Positions 10,271 to 20,774 of a stretch of DNA of 64,000 bases are shown here, piece by piece. Under the pieces are notes generated by a model, which had not been told where the DNA came from, made no database searches, and was given only the letters and a program-made list of their open reading frames with translations. The stretch comes from Clusia tigrina (lineage: Eukaryota; Arthropoda; Insecta; Diptera; Clusiidae), in assembly GCA_920105625.2 (NCBI GenBank), contig OV050030.1, positions 64,764,406 through 64,828,405 on the forward strand. Reading direction: 5' to 3'. The translations under genes and the position numbers were made by a program. How positions within the stretch are numbered: position 1 is the first letter of the stretch; every line of letters starts with the position of its first letter.

Positions 10271-10800
10271 GTTTTATTTACGTTTACTGTTAATAAATGT
10301 TCGTGGCCCAACATCATTTCGACAATTAAGAACAGTCAATGGAATACTGTGTATTACGTATCGACAAGCGTGTCAACAGCTTAATTTGTTGGAAAATGAT
10401 GCTCATTGGCAACAAACAATTGTAGATACAGCAGTTGTGGCTCATCCTTATCAAATCCGAACTTTGTTTGCGATTATTTTAACTACCTGTTTTCCATCGA
10501 ATCCATCTGAGTTGTGGACAAAATTTCAAAACTATCTATCGGAAGATATTCTGTTTCAGGTGCGTCAAGTAAATTGTAATCCTGCAATGGATTTCACGCC
10601 AGAAATTTACAATGAAGCATTGATTTGCATAGAAGATATGTTTTGTCGATTGCTAATAAAGCATTGGCACAGTTGGGAATGCCATATCCGAATCGTGTCA
10701 TGCATTACATTTTTAAGGTAAAACTGCAACGTGAACAACAATACGATCGCAACGAATTGAATGATTTTGTTGAAGCAAATCGCTTTCGACATTGAATGCG
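10271..10800 (+). pseudogene. RepHel helicase-proximal linker relic
   Basis: After the family A insert the frame reads FYLRLLLINVRGPTSFRQLR, then a QACQQLNLLENDAHWQQT block, RTLFAIILTTCFPSNPSELW and EDILFQVRQ. This is the conserved segment between Rep and the helicase in animal Helitrons. The start codon of the long open frame here lies inside the inserted repeat (10170), so the Met is spurious. Frame changes at about 10640 and 10780 break the link to the helicase. Confidence 0.8.
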
Positions 10801-10825
10801 GAGCAGAAAAGGCGTACGATAATAT

Positions 10826-11386
10826 TTGCAAGCTGTCAATGATAATGCCGGTGGATTTTATTTTCTGGATGCTCATAGAGGCACCGGAAAAACGTTTTTA
10901 ATTTCACTGTTGTTGGCAACGATACGTTACCAGAACACAATTGCATTGGTACTGGCTTCTTCTGGCTTTGCCGCCACTTTGTTAGATGGTGGTCGGACAG
11001 CATATTCTGCACTAAAATTGCCATCGAATTACCAAGTTAATGAAACTCTAACATGTAACATTTCAAAAACATCTGGAACGGCGAAATTATTGAAACGTTG
11101 CTGTATTATTATTTGGAATGAATGCACTATGGCGAATAAGAAATCTGTTGAAGCTTTGGAAAGAACCATGAAAGATGGTCGAGATAATTCAGGCTTATTT
11201 GGTGGTGCATTAATTTTATTGTTAGGCGATTTCAGACAAACATTGCCCGTCATTCCTAGATCGACTGCTGCCGATGAAATTAACGCTTGTTTGAAGTCTT
11301 CATATTTATGGAGATTTGTTCAAACATTGAATCTTACTACCAACGTTCGTGTTCATCTGCCGATAAGTTCTCTAAGCAATTGCTGA
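10826..11386 (+). pseudogene. Helitron Pif1-type helicase, N-terminal half (relic)
   Basis: The 186-codon frame contains the Walker A region as DAHRGTGKTFLISLLLA (the canonical Pro-Gly before GTGKT is replaced by His-Arg), a middle segment and motif II as IIIWNECTMANK, where the metal-coordinating Asp of the DE box is Asn. It continues with LILLLGDFRQTLPVIPR (motif III). Pif1-type helicases unwind DNA 5'-3' and would drive strand displacement during rolling-circle transposition. The two substitutions and the stop at 11384-11386 indicate an inactive ATPase. Sequence from 11322 onward also occurs in the second copy at 50765. Confidence 0.85.
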
Positions 11387-11440
11387 AAATTGGGAATGGT
11401 ACGATGCCTGCTGACGAAACTGGATTGATAACATTGCCAA

Positions 11441-12183
11441 TTGCAAGCACAACAGTATAAATGCCATGCATGGTTGAGTGATAGAGCAATTTTAGCGGCG
11501 AAGAACAAAGATGTTAGAGAATTAAACATGGCTATACAATCTAAGATTCCAGGCGACTTAATTTCGTACAAGTCTGTGGATACTGTTACCAATGAACAAG
11601 ATATTGTGAATTATCCAACAGAATTTTTTAATTCGTTAGATTTGCCAGGATCGCCTCCGCATAATCTCCAATTGAAAGTTGGCGTCACTATCATTATGCT
11701 ACGCAATATTAATCAGCCCCGTTTGTGTAATGGTACAAGACTTGCTGTTAAAAGATTGATGGCTTATGTAATTGAAGCTCCTATTTTAACTGGGAAATTC
11801 AAAGGCGAAGATATATTCATTGCACGCATCCCAATCGCTCCATCTGATATGCCATTTGAATATAAACGACTTCAGTTTCCTGTTTGCCTTACTTTTGCGG
11901 TTACTATTATTAAAGCGCAAGGCAAATCGTTAGAAATTTGTGGAGTTAATTTAGAGTATCCAGTTTTCTCACATGGACAACTGTATGTTGCCTGTTCGCG
12001 TGTTTGCAAACCATCGGTTTTGTATATTTACACCGAAAGTGGAAAAAGAAATATGTTGTGTACCACAGAGCTTTACAATAAAATCTATTTAACACTGATT
12101 AAAATGAACTATGAATTGATTTTATATTTTCCTATTTTGTTTCGCACTACAAAGTGTGCAGGGTTCGTTAGTTTCATATATTA
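11441..12183 (+). pseudogene. Helitron helicase C-terminal half (relic)
   Basis: The frame runs from about 11441 to the TAA at 12182-12184. It encodes AILAAKNKDVRELN, then PPHNLQLKVGVTIIMLRNIN, QPRLCNGTRL, and FAVTIIKAQGKSLEICGVNL followed by QLYVACSRV. These are motifs IV-VI of the Pif1/RecD-type helicase; TIIKAQGKS replaces the usual TINKAQGQS. The conserved motifs and strong divergence from every other ORF here make the assignment secure. A stop and frame change at 11384-11440 separate it from the N-terminal half. Confidence 0.85.
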
Positions 12184-12589
12184 AAGATTATTTTATTAAT
12201 CTAATATTAAGAACATTTGCTCTTTTAATATTGGAACTTATTTTATCAAATAATTTATAATATAATATTTTATTGTACTTATAATATAAAGTATCTGAAT
12301 TTAATATTCACTTAAAATTTTGTAATTTTCGCATTATTCCATTCGTATAATTTAATTCACCCTCAGGGTAATAAAGAACCTGCCGAATCAAATTGCACAC
12401 TGTTGTGAGTCAGTGTCAAGCAACCTGAGTGTAGTTGACTCACAGCACCAACTCTTAATAGACACTACATATTTGGTGTAGTTAGAATTTAGATGTATTA
12501 AAATTAAACTAATTAAGCAAGCTCATATTTTTAGGGTGCAAATACTATAAATAAATAGTATTCATTTATTAATCATTATGTGAACTTTT

Positions 12590-12815
12590 AGGGTGTTACA
12601 GTTCCGCAATCGAGTTGACAACGGGCATTGGAATTTAGAATGCACCATCGACATTTTTATATCGAGTAGGTCAGTTGGCTTATCCAACTGACACCAATCA
12701 AAACTCGCGTAACTGGAGCACCAGAAAGGTGCTTACCTAGAGTGTAATTGTGCATTGTAAATAGTATATAAGACTTTTGATTTTAAGTAATAAAGCTATT
12801 GTGTTATAATGTTGG
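12590..12815 (+). promoter_or_regulatory. LTR-like promoter region with TATA box and poly(A) signal
   Basis: In both copies a segment starting TGTTACAGTTCCGCAATCG is followed about 170 bp later by AGTATATAAGACTTTTG (TATA box near 12764) and 25-30 bp further by AATAAAGC (12790-12797). This spacing is typical of a retrotransposon LTR in which promoter and poly(A) signal lie close together. It lies upstream of the gag relic at 13835. I did not find a matching second LTR or a convincing primer-binding site, so the LTR edges are not defined. Confidence 0.45.
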
Positions 12816-13141
12816 CCTTGTTAGGAACCACCAAATCTTCGTCGACGCCTGCGCCTATTACCGGCAGCAAAAGGGCGCTCGCCACTAGCGACGACAAGCA
12901 CGGACCCCAACATTTTGGGCCAGCCGGTATTTGTGAACGCAAGGCTGCCAACACAATGCAGCCGGCCATAGCGACGTACAGGAGGAAACCCAGTGCAGGG
13001 TACCCTGAAGCAGGCATAGCATCCTGCAACCAATCTGGAGTAAACCCAGGGCAAGAAACCCTGAAGCAAGCAAAGCATCCTGCAACAGACGAGATGTCAC
13101 CAAATAGGACACTGGTGAGTACAAGTATAATTCCGTATTAA
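12809..13141 (+). CDS. Hypothetical 110-codon ORF, conserved in both duplicate copies
   Basis: I do not recognise this product. The ORF starts at ATG 12809, just after the TATA/poly(A) region, and encodes a basic, Pro/Ala/Gly-rich protein without membrane segments. Its middle holds two related stretches, NPGQETLKQAKHPAT and a YPEAGIASCNQSG version, created by a 45-bp DNA repeat. The copy at 52247-52579 keeps the frame, but its start codon is TTG. The duplication is so recent that conservation says little about selection. It may simply be the 5' leader of an LTR element, as suggested by a GTGAGT donor-like site at 13113. Confidence 0.3.
   Translation: MLALLGTTKSSSTPAPITGSKRALATSDDKHGPQHFGPAGICERKAANTMQPAIATYRRKPSAGYPEAGIASCNQSGVNPGQETLKQAKHPATDEMSPNRTLVSTSIIPY
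12986..13086 (+). repeat. Two 45-bp direct repeats, 56-bp period
   Basis: AAACCCAGTGCAGGGTACCC... (12986-13030) recurs as AAACCCAGGGCAAGAAACCC... (13042-13086), both ending GCATCCTGCAAC. The same pair is present in copy B. Confidence 0.8.
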
Positions 13142-13599
13142 AAGTAGATATTTTTGCGACACTGAAGGCGCCGTAGCGCTGGTCAAAGAAGTTGCAACAA
13201 ACAGGCGCGATTGTGCTGGTGCACGCAGCTTCGTGTGGGCAAACATAAACCGTCAGTATGATCGGACGGTCCAAGTATGTCGTCTTAGCTGTGAGGATTT
13301 TTTTGGTAGGGGATTTGTGTTTATTTGTCGTTAGGGATATTTATGAAAACACATTTTTAACATATATACACACAATTAAATACCATGAGCTTAGGGTATT
13401 AGAAAAAATATAAATAATCTTATTACGTTGCGCATACGTTACGGGTTAATTTTTGAATATGGAGCCAATTTTGGTTTTTGCCGAACATATAAGGACATAA
13501 AAGGGCTTAATGGACGCCGATCGACAGCGGATATGGAACTTGTAATGGAAAAGAAGAAAAGAAAAAAAATATATATAAAGATAGAATTTACGGTGGAAT

Positions 13600-13830
13600 G
13601 ATTTTTAATAAATTTGTCATGAGATTAAGAAGTCTGATAATGTTGGTACTTTTATTTGAAACCACCATAAATAAAAAAAAATTTGTTTGAGTTAAAGTCC
13701 ATTTTTTTTCATTGTTTTTTAATAAATTTGTCATGATCTTAAGAAGTCTGATAATGTTGGTACTTTATTTGAAACCAGCATAAATAAAAAAAAATTTTTT
13801 GTTTGAGTTGAAGTGGTTTTTTTTTTGGTG
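13600..13830 (+). repeat. Tandem duplication, ~114-bp unit
   Basis: The block TTTTTAATAAATTTGTCATG ... GTCTGATAATGTTGGTACTTT ... AAACCACCATAAATAAAA ... GTTTGAGTTAAAGT occurs at about 13602 and again at 13716, with a few mismatches. Copy B repeats both units (59920-60145), with a small change in its first unit. Confidence 0.8.
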
Positions 13831-13834
13831 AAAT

Positions 13835-14245
13835 ATGTATTCTAGAAAAAACTGCGTAGTCATAATGAGATTAAGATTTTATGAATTGGCATTCGATGCA
13901 ATCAGGAAGCAGTGGATAAAGAAAACTAGATATGAAATGGCCATTCTGGAAGTTGCTCATGCGGTGGAGAAGTTGGTGCCCATGTTCTCAGGAGTCGAGT
14001 TGTATGATCTGAGAACTGAGATCAGGCGCTTCAAAGAAGGTTGTGAGCTAGCACAACAGAGTCTTCCGGAAGCAGACGGGGAACACTTAAAAAAAGGTAT
14101 TAGACAAAGAACCTCAGAAGATGCGTTTGTCTTACTAGCGCATAGCTCAGTAAGCACCCTGTCAGAGTTATATGGACTTTTGGATCGAAAATATTTAAAA
14201 CAAAAGTCGTACGACTTTCAACTCAGAAATCTGGGGAGGAATTGA
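13835..14245 (+). pseudogene. LTR-retrotransposon Gag N-terminal relic (copy A)
   Basis: The 136-codon frame from 13835 encodes a helical, charged protein (RFYELAFDAIRKQWIKK, then a SSVSTLSELYGLLDRKYLKQ segment). No specific Gag family motif is visible in this part. The call rests on the downstream zinc-knuckle and protease fragments on the same strand, and on the sequence after the stop, which continues a Gag-like reading in another frame. The related copy at 60162 ends 16 codons earlier because one T is missing after CCCTG. Confidence 0.5.
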
Positions 14246-14390
14246 GAGCCTGGGGCTAATGGCTCCAGTCACTGGGGAACGCTGCTGAGACGAAGGCCCA
14301 CATACAGTTTCCAGGAAGCATTGCAGCATACGAGCAGGCCAAATAAATAGGGATTTAGCAAATTACACACTTAACCTTACGCAGAGGAGT

Positions 14391-14927
14391 ATGGCAAAGT
14401 TTGTTGAAGCGGTCTCTTCCTCTGAAGCAACAATACAACAACGAACGACAACAGGTGGAACCGGTTGGACTAATACGCCTGCAGAGGTTGGTCCGGCACA
14501 ACAACGGAACACAAGTGAAGTCGGTAGGTTTGTGGGCCATTTACCGCAACAGAAGAGCCGAGGATTTCAACAAAAAATACCTATTTGCTCATTCTGCCAT
14601 AAGCCAGGGCATACAAGGGATGAGCGTATCACTCGCAGAAACACGCCCTATTGTTCGGAACGCCAAACATATGGTCATGAAGCAAGTCGACAGTGCCAAG
14701 GAGACAAAATATGGGATCAGAGTAGGAGGCAGCCAGCTACGATGCGCTCGGATCCACTCAGGAGGGAAAGCAGGGGTAACTTCAGTAGTCCCCGTGCTAA
14801 TTCAAAAGAAGTAATTAACCAAGGAAGAAATCCCTTCAATACTGGGAGTGGTCAGCAGCGATCAAATGTGAACTCCAGAAGTGAAGCGAGGATAAGCAAC
14901 ACCTTACAGAGGTTTCTTCTCATGTAG
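14391..14927 (+). pseudogene. Gag nucleocapsid relic with zinc knuckle (copy A)
   Basis: The 178-codon frame is Gln/Thr-rich at the start and then reads CSFCHKPGHTRDER, a CxxCxxxxH knuckle whose last Cys is Arg. A second knuckle reads CSERQTYGHEASRQC, where the second Cys is Arg. In copy B (60717-61268) the second knuckle still has CSEC. A Gly/Arg/Asn-rich RNA-binding tail follows. This is the nucleocapsid part of a Ty3/Gypsy-type Gag, separated by stops from the upstream and downstream fragments. Confidence 0.7.
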
Positions 14928-15358
14928 ACGAATGGGACCATCAGGCAGCGGAATTCAGGGAAAAACAATCCCAACAGAGAGACCAGGGAAACTTCCAACG
15001 GCTCCGTCGAGGCCAGTGGACTGGAAAGCCAATAGAAAGGAAGAAATAATGAGGCCAGAAGTACGTGTGACCGGTAATGTAAGAACTACATGAAAAGAAG
15101 GAGCAAGATTCTCTCCAATACCACGTACCGAGTAATGCAAGGACTATGATTCAAGATACGGGGAGCAGAGTCTCTCCTGGAAAAAATTTTTGATTGCGTT
15201 TTGGTTTGGGTAACTGTGATGATTCTAGTACTTTGGTTAAGTTTTACTAAGGTTAGAAAGTGTAGGCCAATCGCCGCGAATGCGGTATGGGAGTGTGTAG
15301 TTGAAATAATCATGATATTTTTTAGGGAGTATAGGATCTTAAGGGACAACTGCGGTGC

Positions 15359-15673
15359 TTGGAGGAAAAACTTAATGAGTTAGGAAGTAGATACGCGTCC
15401 ATTTTGGATACAAAAGTGTGTTGTTTCGTTGTGAGCAGGATAGGTGATGCCTTCATCGAGATACTCTTCAAGGAAGCAGGTAGTGCAAAGCTGGTGCTTT
15501 TGTTAGACTCTGGGGCGGACACCAGAATCGTAAAATCTAGTCTTTTACGGAAACTACTGGATGTGTCGGACCGTTTGGAGATTGCACCAGGACACTGGGG
15601 TCGCTCAGAGGGCGTATATATCGGAGAGACCATAACGCACGTGACAAGGGTAAGATGTAAGCTTGCATACTAA
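15359..15673 (+). pseudogene. Retroviral-type aspartic protease relic (copy A)
   Basis: The frame reads FIEILFKEAGSAKLVLLLDS and then GADTRIVKSSLLRKL. LLLDSGADTRIV is the active-site DSGA motif of a retrotransposon aspartic protease, which cleaves the Gag-Pol polyprotein. The frame ends at 15673 before the flap and second ILG-type motif would be complete, and no RT follows. Sequence after it is AT-rich without coding signal. The second copy is at 61700-62014 and is equally truncated. Confidence 0.72.
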
Positions 15674-15679
15674 ATAAAT

Positions 15680-16160
15680 CAGAAGAGGAATATTATATAA
15701 TAAGGTTTTTAGGCCTAAGTTCACTAGTCACGATCATTTTAAGGAACCGAATTATGGATCAGTTAAGCAGGTAGATACAGTATGTCAAGAATGAGCTTAC
15801 ACACAACAAAAATTCAATTTTTCAACTTAACTACCAAAATGGGTTACTTTTTATTTCTTTAGATAAGTATTTGATCACAAATTTTTATTGATTTGTATTT
15901 ACAAGGAAATCGTAAAAAGTAATGTGCGAATTTGGAGCAAAAAGAAGAAAAAATACAACAAAAACAAATACTACTCAATTTGGTGAGTGTCAAGTAACTG
16001 TTTTCACAAATGTTTTTTTAATTCCAATTTGCACCAATTCAATGATTTGTGGTACATTTACCGTTATCTATGCTCTGCATCGATTATTATGTGTGATTTT
16101 GTTCATAGTTGAAATGTAATTTTTAACTTTCCGCACATTATAAGTTACAATATTGTGTTT
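15680..16160. other. AT-rich sequence with no recognised feature
   Basis: Between the protease relic and the next transposase-like fragment there is about 480 bp with only short frames. A 65-codon ORF at 15922-16119 is preserved in copy B, but its sequence has no recognisable domain. Confidence 0.35.
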
Positions 16161-16164
16161 TTAA

Positions 16165-16436
16165 AATGCCAGGTAAACGATTGTCATTTGAGGTGCTTCA
16201 GTTAATATACTATAATCACCATTTGGGAAAAAATGTACAGTTATGTTTTCTGTAACACGGAAAACAATCTACAATATTTTAAATCGGTTGCTTCACTGAA
16301 AAAACGGCTGCAATGCGTGATAGATGCTAAAGGTGGCCGTACTAATGGTACATCAGGTTTCCAATCGGTCACCAAGAAGACTTTTTCTATTGATTATGTT
16401 GCCCACACATACCAGGCGAACAGAAAGCGACAATAG
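16165..16436 (+). pseudogene. Helix-turn-helix fragment, possibly of a Tc1/mariner transposase
   Basis: From ATG 16165 the reading MPGKRLSFEVLQLIYYNHHL followed by GKN, and then in a shifted frame TIYNIL-like residues, resembles the N-terminal helix-turn-helix of a Tc1-type transposase. The rest (SLKKRLQCVIDAKGGR and on) has frame breaks. Copy B holds about 130-150 bp more of this region at 62685-62830. No terminal repeats were found. The similarity is short and the call is tentative. Confidence 0.35.
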
Positions 16437-16539
16437 CATCACACTTCACATCATGAATTGAAAATTTAAATTATTCCTTAATTTCAAATTATTATGTAAT
16501 GTGAACAAATCTTCTTTGTTTGTATTTGGCTTTACAGTC

Positions 16540-16860
16540 CCTTCACAAGTCGCTACCTACCAGATCTATATATGTAAGTTATCACACACAAAATTATTTT
16601 CTCTTCTTATTTTCGCTAACATTGTAAATAGCCAATTTGGCAAATAAGTAGGTAGACAATAGGTAAACAAATTATTCTCGCTAATCGCCAATTGGGGCAA
16701 ATAAATAAGCAATATTCGAAGGATGCCGGAAATGCAAGTTCAGCATTAATAAGTTTAGAATTGTAATATTAAAATCAGTCTTAAGTTTAAATTCTAATAA
16801 AGCGGAGCTTAATACTCCAACCTTTTTTTAAAAAACAAATTCAATTTATAATTTGAAAAC
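16540..16860 (+). repeat. 5' LTR of errantivirus-type element (left edge unresolved)
   Basis: This segment ends at 16860 immediately before a primer-binding site. Its last 55 bp, AGCGGAGCTTAATACTCCAA ... ATTTGAAAAC, recur at 26187-26241 as the remnant of the 3' LTR. It contains AATAAAGC (16796-16803), fitting a poly(A) signal. The left edge could be near 16577, where AGTTA occurs as in many errantivirus LTR starts, but the truncated 3' LTR does not allow it to be fixed. Confidence 0.65.
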
Positions 16861-16878
16861 TGGCGCCCGAGCAGGGAC
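16861..16878 (+). promoter_or_regulatory. Primer-binding site
   Basis: TGGCGCCCGAGCAGGGAC directly follows the LTR. It is one base different from the well-known lysine-tRNA type retroviral site and identical to the site of the separate LTR element at 37720. Confidence 0.85.
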
Positions 16879-17838
16879 CAGCCCCGATTCTTTGAGTTAA
16901 ACCGGTTAAAGTTCGAAATAGTTAGCACTCGCGGACGCGTGCCATTAAAATAATAATATCCTGAAGGGAAAGAAACTGCCTAGCGCTCAACTCAACACCG
17001 GAGGCCTCCTGCAACAAAAGAAGCAGCCGGCGAAAATTAGCCTCTGTAAGATCCTTTCGCAGAGCCTCACGCAGTTATTAAAAGACAAGATGCTAACACT
17101 GGAACCCGAGTAAGCCAGTCCAGCTTAAAAGTACAAATTCCGTGCAGCCAGTGTGGGACAGTAACGGGATGAAATTGCTCTTAGTTTTGTAAGTTTAAGT
17201 GAAAGATAATATTTTGTCCTTTATAAAAGGAAACAAATTTTTCCAAAATTTAACTAAGTGAAAAAATTTTGTAAAGTGCGAATACGAAATTTGAATATTT
17301 CAAGTAAATTTTTTTTCATAAAAGTGAAATATAATTTAAATATTTTAAAACAATTAAATTTTAAATCTACAAGAATTAAATAAGTAAATTAATTGCAAAG
17401 TGCAAATATTTGAAAAATTGAAAAGTACAATATAAAACTTAGTGAATCGTAGTATTTAAATTCACGGTAATTCGCATGTGTACGAAAAACGTGTAAATTA
17501 AATTTAGGGAAATTTTGAAAAAATTTATTTATAGGAACATTTTTTTAAGCAAATTTTTATTCAATAACTTCCAAATAAATTTAAAATGAATTAAAATTAA
17601 TTTTTAGTAAATTTTGTGACTAATTAAAAGAATAAAAAGGAGATTCCTTATTTTGAGGAAATTTTAATTGAACGTCTTAAAAAATCTTAAATTAAATTAG
17701 TATTTCCTGGTATTTCCCAGATCTAAAATTCTCCTTTTTCGAATAATTTTTGATAAATATTTTGACGCCCGAAAAAGTAAGAAATAATTTAATAAGATCG
17801 GCAATCTTGAATCCAAATCCACTTCCTAACCGCGAACA

Positions 17839-19050
17839 AAATGAGGAAAATAGGCACACAAATAGTAAATAGAATTTTAAACGAACGTTTAGCTGCAAGA
17901 AACAGGTAACGGCATAGGAGAGTTAGATAAAATACCCGATGTCGTCCGTTGTTTGCGCGAGTTTTCTGGAGATCCAGGCGAATTTGGATCCTGGAAAAAA
18001 GCGTGGAGAGAATATACGAAACTATTCGCGGCTTCATAAATACTTTGGAATTTTGAGATTAATTAGGAACAAAATTATAGGGCACGCTGACATTGTGTTG
18101 GAATCTTACAATACACCATTAAACTGGGCCGCCATTTCTCGCTGCCTTACTACTCATTAACAAGCGCGACTTAGGCACTCTCGAGTGTCAAATAACTTCC
18201 TTAATTCAAGGAAACATGTCAATTCAATAGTTTTACCAAAAGGTTTATACAAACCTTTCATTGATATTAAATAAAATCTCTTGCATGGATGCAGGGATGG
18301 AGTCGCGTAGTTTACTGATCACCACTTATAGTAACAAAGCCCTTGACAGCTTTATAAGAGGTCTTAATGGAGACTTACCTAGATTATTAGGAATTAGAGA
18401 ACCCTCTGACCTCCCTGAAGCACTACAATTGTGTCTGAAGTTGGAAAATAAAACTTTTAGAGCAAATGTCGCTCAATATAATTCTCGCAAAACTCATCAT
18501 GCACCGCCTCTACCTCCACGTAAGAATTCTCAACAAGCATTCTATCCACATTTAATTAATTGGAATCAACCAATGCAAGGGCATAAGCATCAGCCCACCC
18601 TTACCTCTTCGGCAGTGGCCACAGCAAAATTTCTACCCACAGCCACAAACTTTTAATCAACAATGGCAAGCTTTCAACCAACAGATACAACAAGCTCCAC
18701 CTCGACCTTTCGCTCCAAAACCCTTACCAAAGCCTCAACCGATGGATGTTGATCAAAGTATCCAAACGCAAAGAGTAAACTACATGAACCGACCAACACC
18801 AAATAAATTTCAAGGAAAATGCCCACTAAATCCTTCTCAACAATTTCAAAGACCCAATAAATTTCAAAGAAATTTCCCCATGGATTGTGAGGTATACCCA
18901 AATGAAACAAATGAGACATCAAATCAAATTACAGAAGAAATCGACAATTACGATCAAGCCACCCAAGAATACGTAGAATACAATTTCGACCAACAGCAAT
19001 TTGAAGAGGAAATCACTAACGATCTTTCGGACATACATTTTTTAGACTAG
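17839..19050 (+). pseudogene. Errantivirus-type Gag relic
   Basis: The clearest portion, 18261-18656, reads [20 protein letters not shown] then [20 protein letters not shown], a conserved C-terminal capsid segment in errantivirus Gag proteins. Upstream, 17939-18160 contains the same family in other frames (CLREFSGDP.. and a stop-rich middle). Downstream, 18742-19050 is Gln/Asn-rich and ends in [13 protein letters not shown] just before the protease, as in this group; no zinc knuckle is seen, which is also usual. At least four stops or frame shifts break it. The first part is duplicated in copy B from about 63250 to the window end. Confidence 0.8.
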
Positions 19051-19061
19051 CTAGCTCCTCC

Positions 19062-20443
19062 TTGCCATATTTCGAATGCAAGACGAGGAGTGGACAAATT
19101 CTTAAAATTCTAATAGATACAGGGTCCAACAAAAATTACATACAACCCGGTATAGTACCCCAGCCTATACCGAATGACAAAATTTTTTTTGCAAATTCCA
19201 TTGGTGGTAATGTTAAAATTACCCACCACTCTAAAGATAATCTGTTTGGCATTCCGAATTTGGAGGTAAAATTTTACCTTCTCCCTTCACTAAAATCTTT
19301 CCACGGCATTCTAGGCAATGACAGCTGAAAGGACATTTCAGCCATCATCCACACTAAACACGATTACTTGACAATTCAAAACAAAGTTAAACTTAAAATC
19401 AAACAACACATTACACAATCAGTTAATAAAATAGACAAACAAACTGACCACATGACATAAAATCAAAAGGACAATATAAGAAGACTGACGGCTAAATACA
19501 ATACACTTTTTAGTGACCCCGACGAAAAACTAACATATGGCTCCACAGTTATAGGTGAAATCCGTAGAACAAACAATAGCCCCATTTATACAAAATTTAT
19601 CCATACCCAATATGCCTTAAGGATCAAGTAGAAAAACAAATCAAAGAATATCTTCGCGACAGTATCATTCGACCATCAAGATCACCATGTATGGATAGTG
19701 CCAACAAAATTAGATGCGTCTGGAGAGAAAAAATACCGAATGGTGATAGATTACAGAAAATTAAACACAGTTACAATAGCCGACAGGTATCCCATTCCCG
19801 AAATAAATGGAGTACTGTCACAGCTTGGAAGAAACAAATTCTTCTCAGTACTCGATTTAAAGAGCGGCTTCCATCAGATTCCTCTAAAGGAATCAGATAT
19901 TGACAATACAGCTTTTTCGGTGAATAATACGAATTCACTCGATTACCTTTTGGTCTCAAGAATGCTCCGTTAATTTTTCAAAGAGCTCTTGATGACATTT
20001 TAAGGGATCACATAGAAATAAGATGTTACGTCTATATTGACGTCATCGTCATATTTAGTAAAGATCAGGAAACTCATTTCAACGATATTAAACAGATCTT
20101 TGATACATTGGAAAAAGCAAATTTGAAAATACAACTTGATATATGGAATTCTTGAAAAGGGAAGTCGAATTTTTAGGCTTCATAATATCTGAAAATGGTC
20201 TTAAAACAAATCCACAAAAAGTAGATGCAATAGTAAATTTTCCAGTTCCTCAGACTTTAAAAAATCTTCGTTCCTTTTTGGGACTTTCAGGTTATTATTC
20301 CGCTTTATCAAAGACTACTACGGTGGAGAAACCCCTTACAGTCCTTTTAAGAGGGGAAGATGGACGAGTGTCAAAGAAAAAGGAAAAAGATCTCTAAATA
20401 AAAGCGCAATGGACTCTTTCAAGCGCTCACTCATCGGAATGCT
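19062..20443 (+). pseudogene. Errantivirus-type protease and reverse transcriptase relic (5' part of pol)
   Basis: The protease begins ECKTRSGQILKILIDTGSNK, with the active-site DTGS. The RT follows from 19698 with KYRMVIDYRKLNTVTIADRY, LGRNKFFSVLDLKSGFHQIP and a frame break near 19930. The catalytic box near 20033 reads YIDVIVIF, so one of the two Asp residues of the family's YIDD is missing. The thumb and connection read REVEFLGFIISENGLKTNPQ and LRSFLGLSGYY. The frame is interrupted at 20453 by the Jockey-clade insertion and resumes at 23965. The enzyme is dead. Confidence 0.85.
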
Positions 20444-20444
20444 A

Positions 20445-20453
20445 ACATATCCT
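20445..20453 (+). repeat. Target-site duplication, left copy
   Basis: ACATATCCT at 20445-20453 recurs at 23956-23964, immediately after the poly(A) tail of the nested element. Its left edge may extend by one A. Joining pol across it restores the RNase H reading, so it is the duplicated target. Confidence 0.9.
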
Positions 20454-20774
20454 ATTCTATACTATTCGGACGTGTTTTTATGCGCTCAGTGTTTGATTGG
20501 ATTTACATATTTCTCAAATATTATTTTGTTGTATTAATATTATCAATTAAATCAAAATAATCTCGAGAAATTTATAAAAGCTCGTTTAATAATTTAAATA
20601 CATATATGAAATATAATTCAAAAAGTAAACACGAAAAATATACATAAACATATATACAAAGTTATGAGTGTCGCGCACTCTCCTCATAGAGAGCGTCGGC
20701 ACTGAGAGCATATATCCGTTGCACCAAACAATTACACTACCACAAAACTATATGGCATATTATCGGCAACAACA

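Larger units (their letters stand above)
6770..12190 (+). mobile_element. Helitron (RepHel) relic, interrupted by a family A repeat
   Basis: A series of plus-strand fragments matches the order of an animal Helitron RepHel protein: an N-terminal Cys motif region (6925-7368), a region before Rep (7640-8030), a partial Rep region (8150-8740), the linker and Pif1-type helicase (10270-12183). A 1.53-kb repeat (8743-10270) splits the coding sequence exactly between neighbouring codons of one conserved block. The 5' end was not found and may lie before the Harbinger insertion at 5182. I also could not fix the 3' CTRR/hairpin end. Several stops and deletions make this copy dead. Confidence 0.8.
11322..18589 (+). 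repeat. Large direct duplication, copy A
   Basis: Sequence from AAACATTGAATCTTACTACC (11322) to about 18589 is repeated in the same orientation at 50765-52936 plus 59817-64000. By eye the copies differ at only one or two bases per hundred. Copy A carries about 1.03 kb (16430-17455) that copy B lacks, and lacks about 130-150 bp found in B at 62685-62830. Copy A keeps the empty target site (GACAT at 13492-13496) of the BEL element in copy B. The right end lies beyond the window in B. True segmental duplication and an assembly or haplotype artefact both remain possible. Confidence 0.85.

Noticed and set aside
12184..12360. AT-rich hairpin-like sequence after the Helitron helicase considered as the Helitron 3' end
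   Set aside because: TAATATTAAGAAC...TTTTAATATT can pair, but no CTRR end followed by T could be fixed with confidence.
12821..13274. Minus-strand frames of 85-129 codons over the LTR leader
   Set aside because: Antisense to the small plus-strand ORF; their repeats come from the 45-bp DNA repeat, and no domain is visible.
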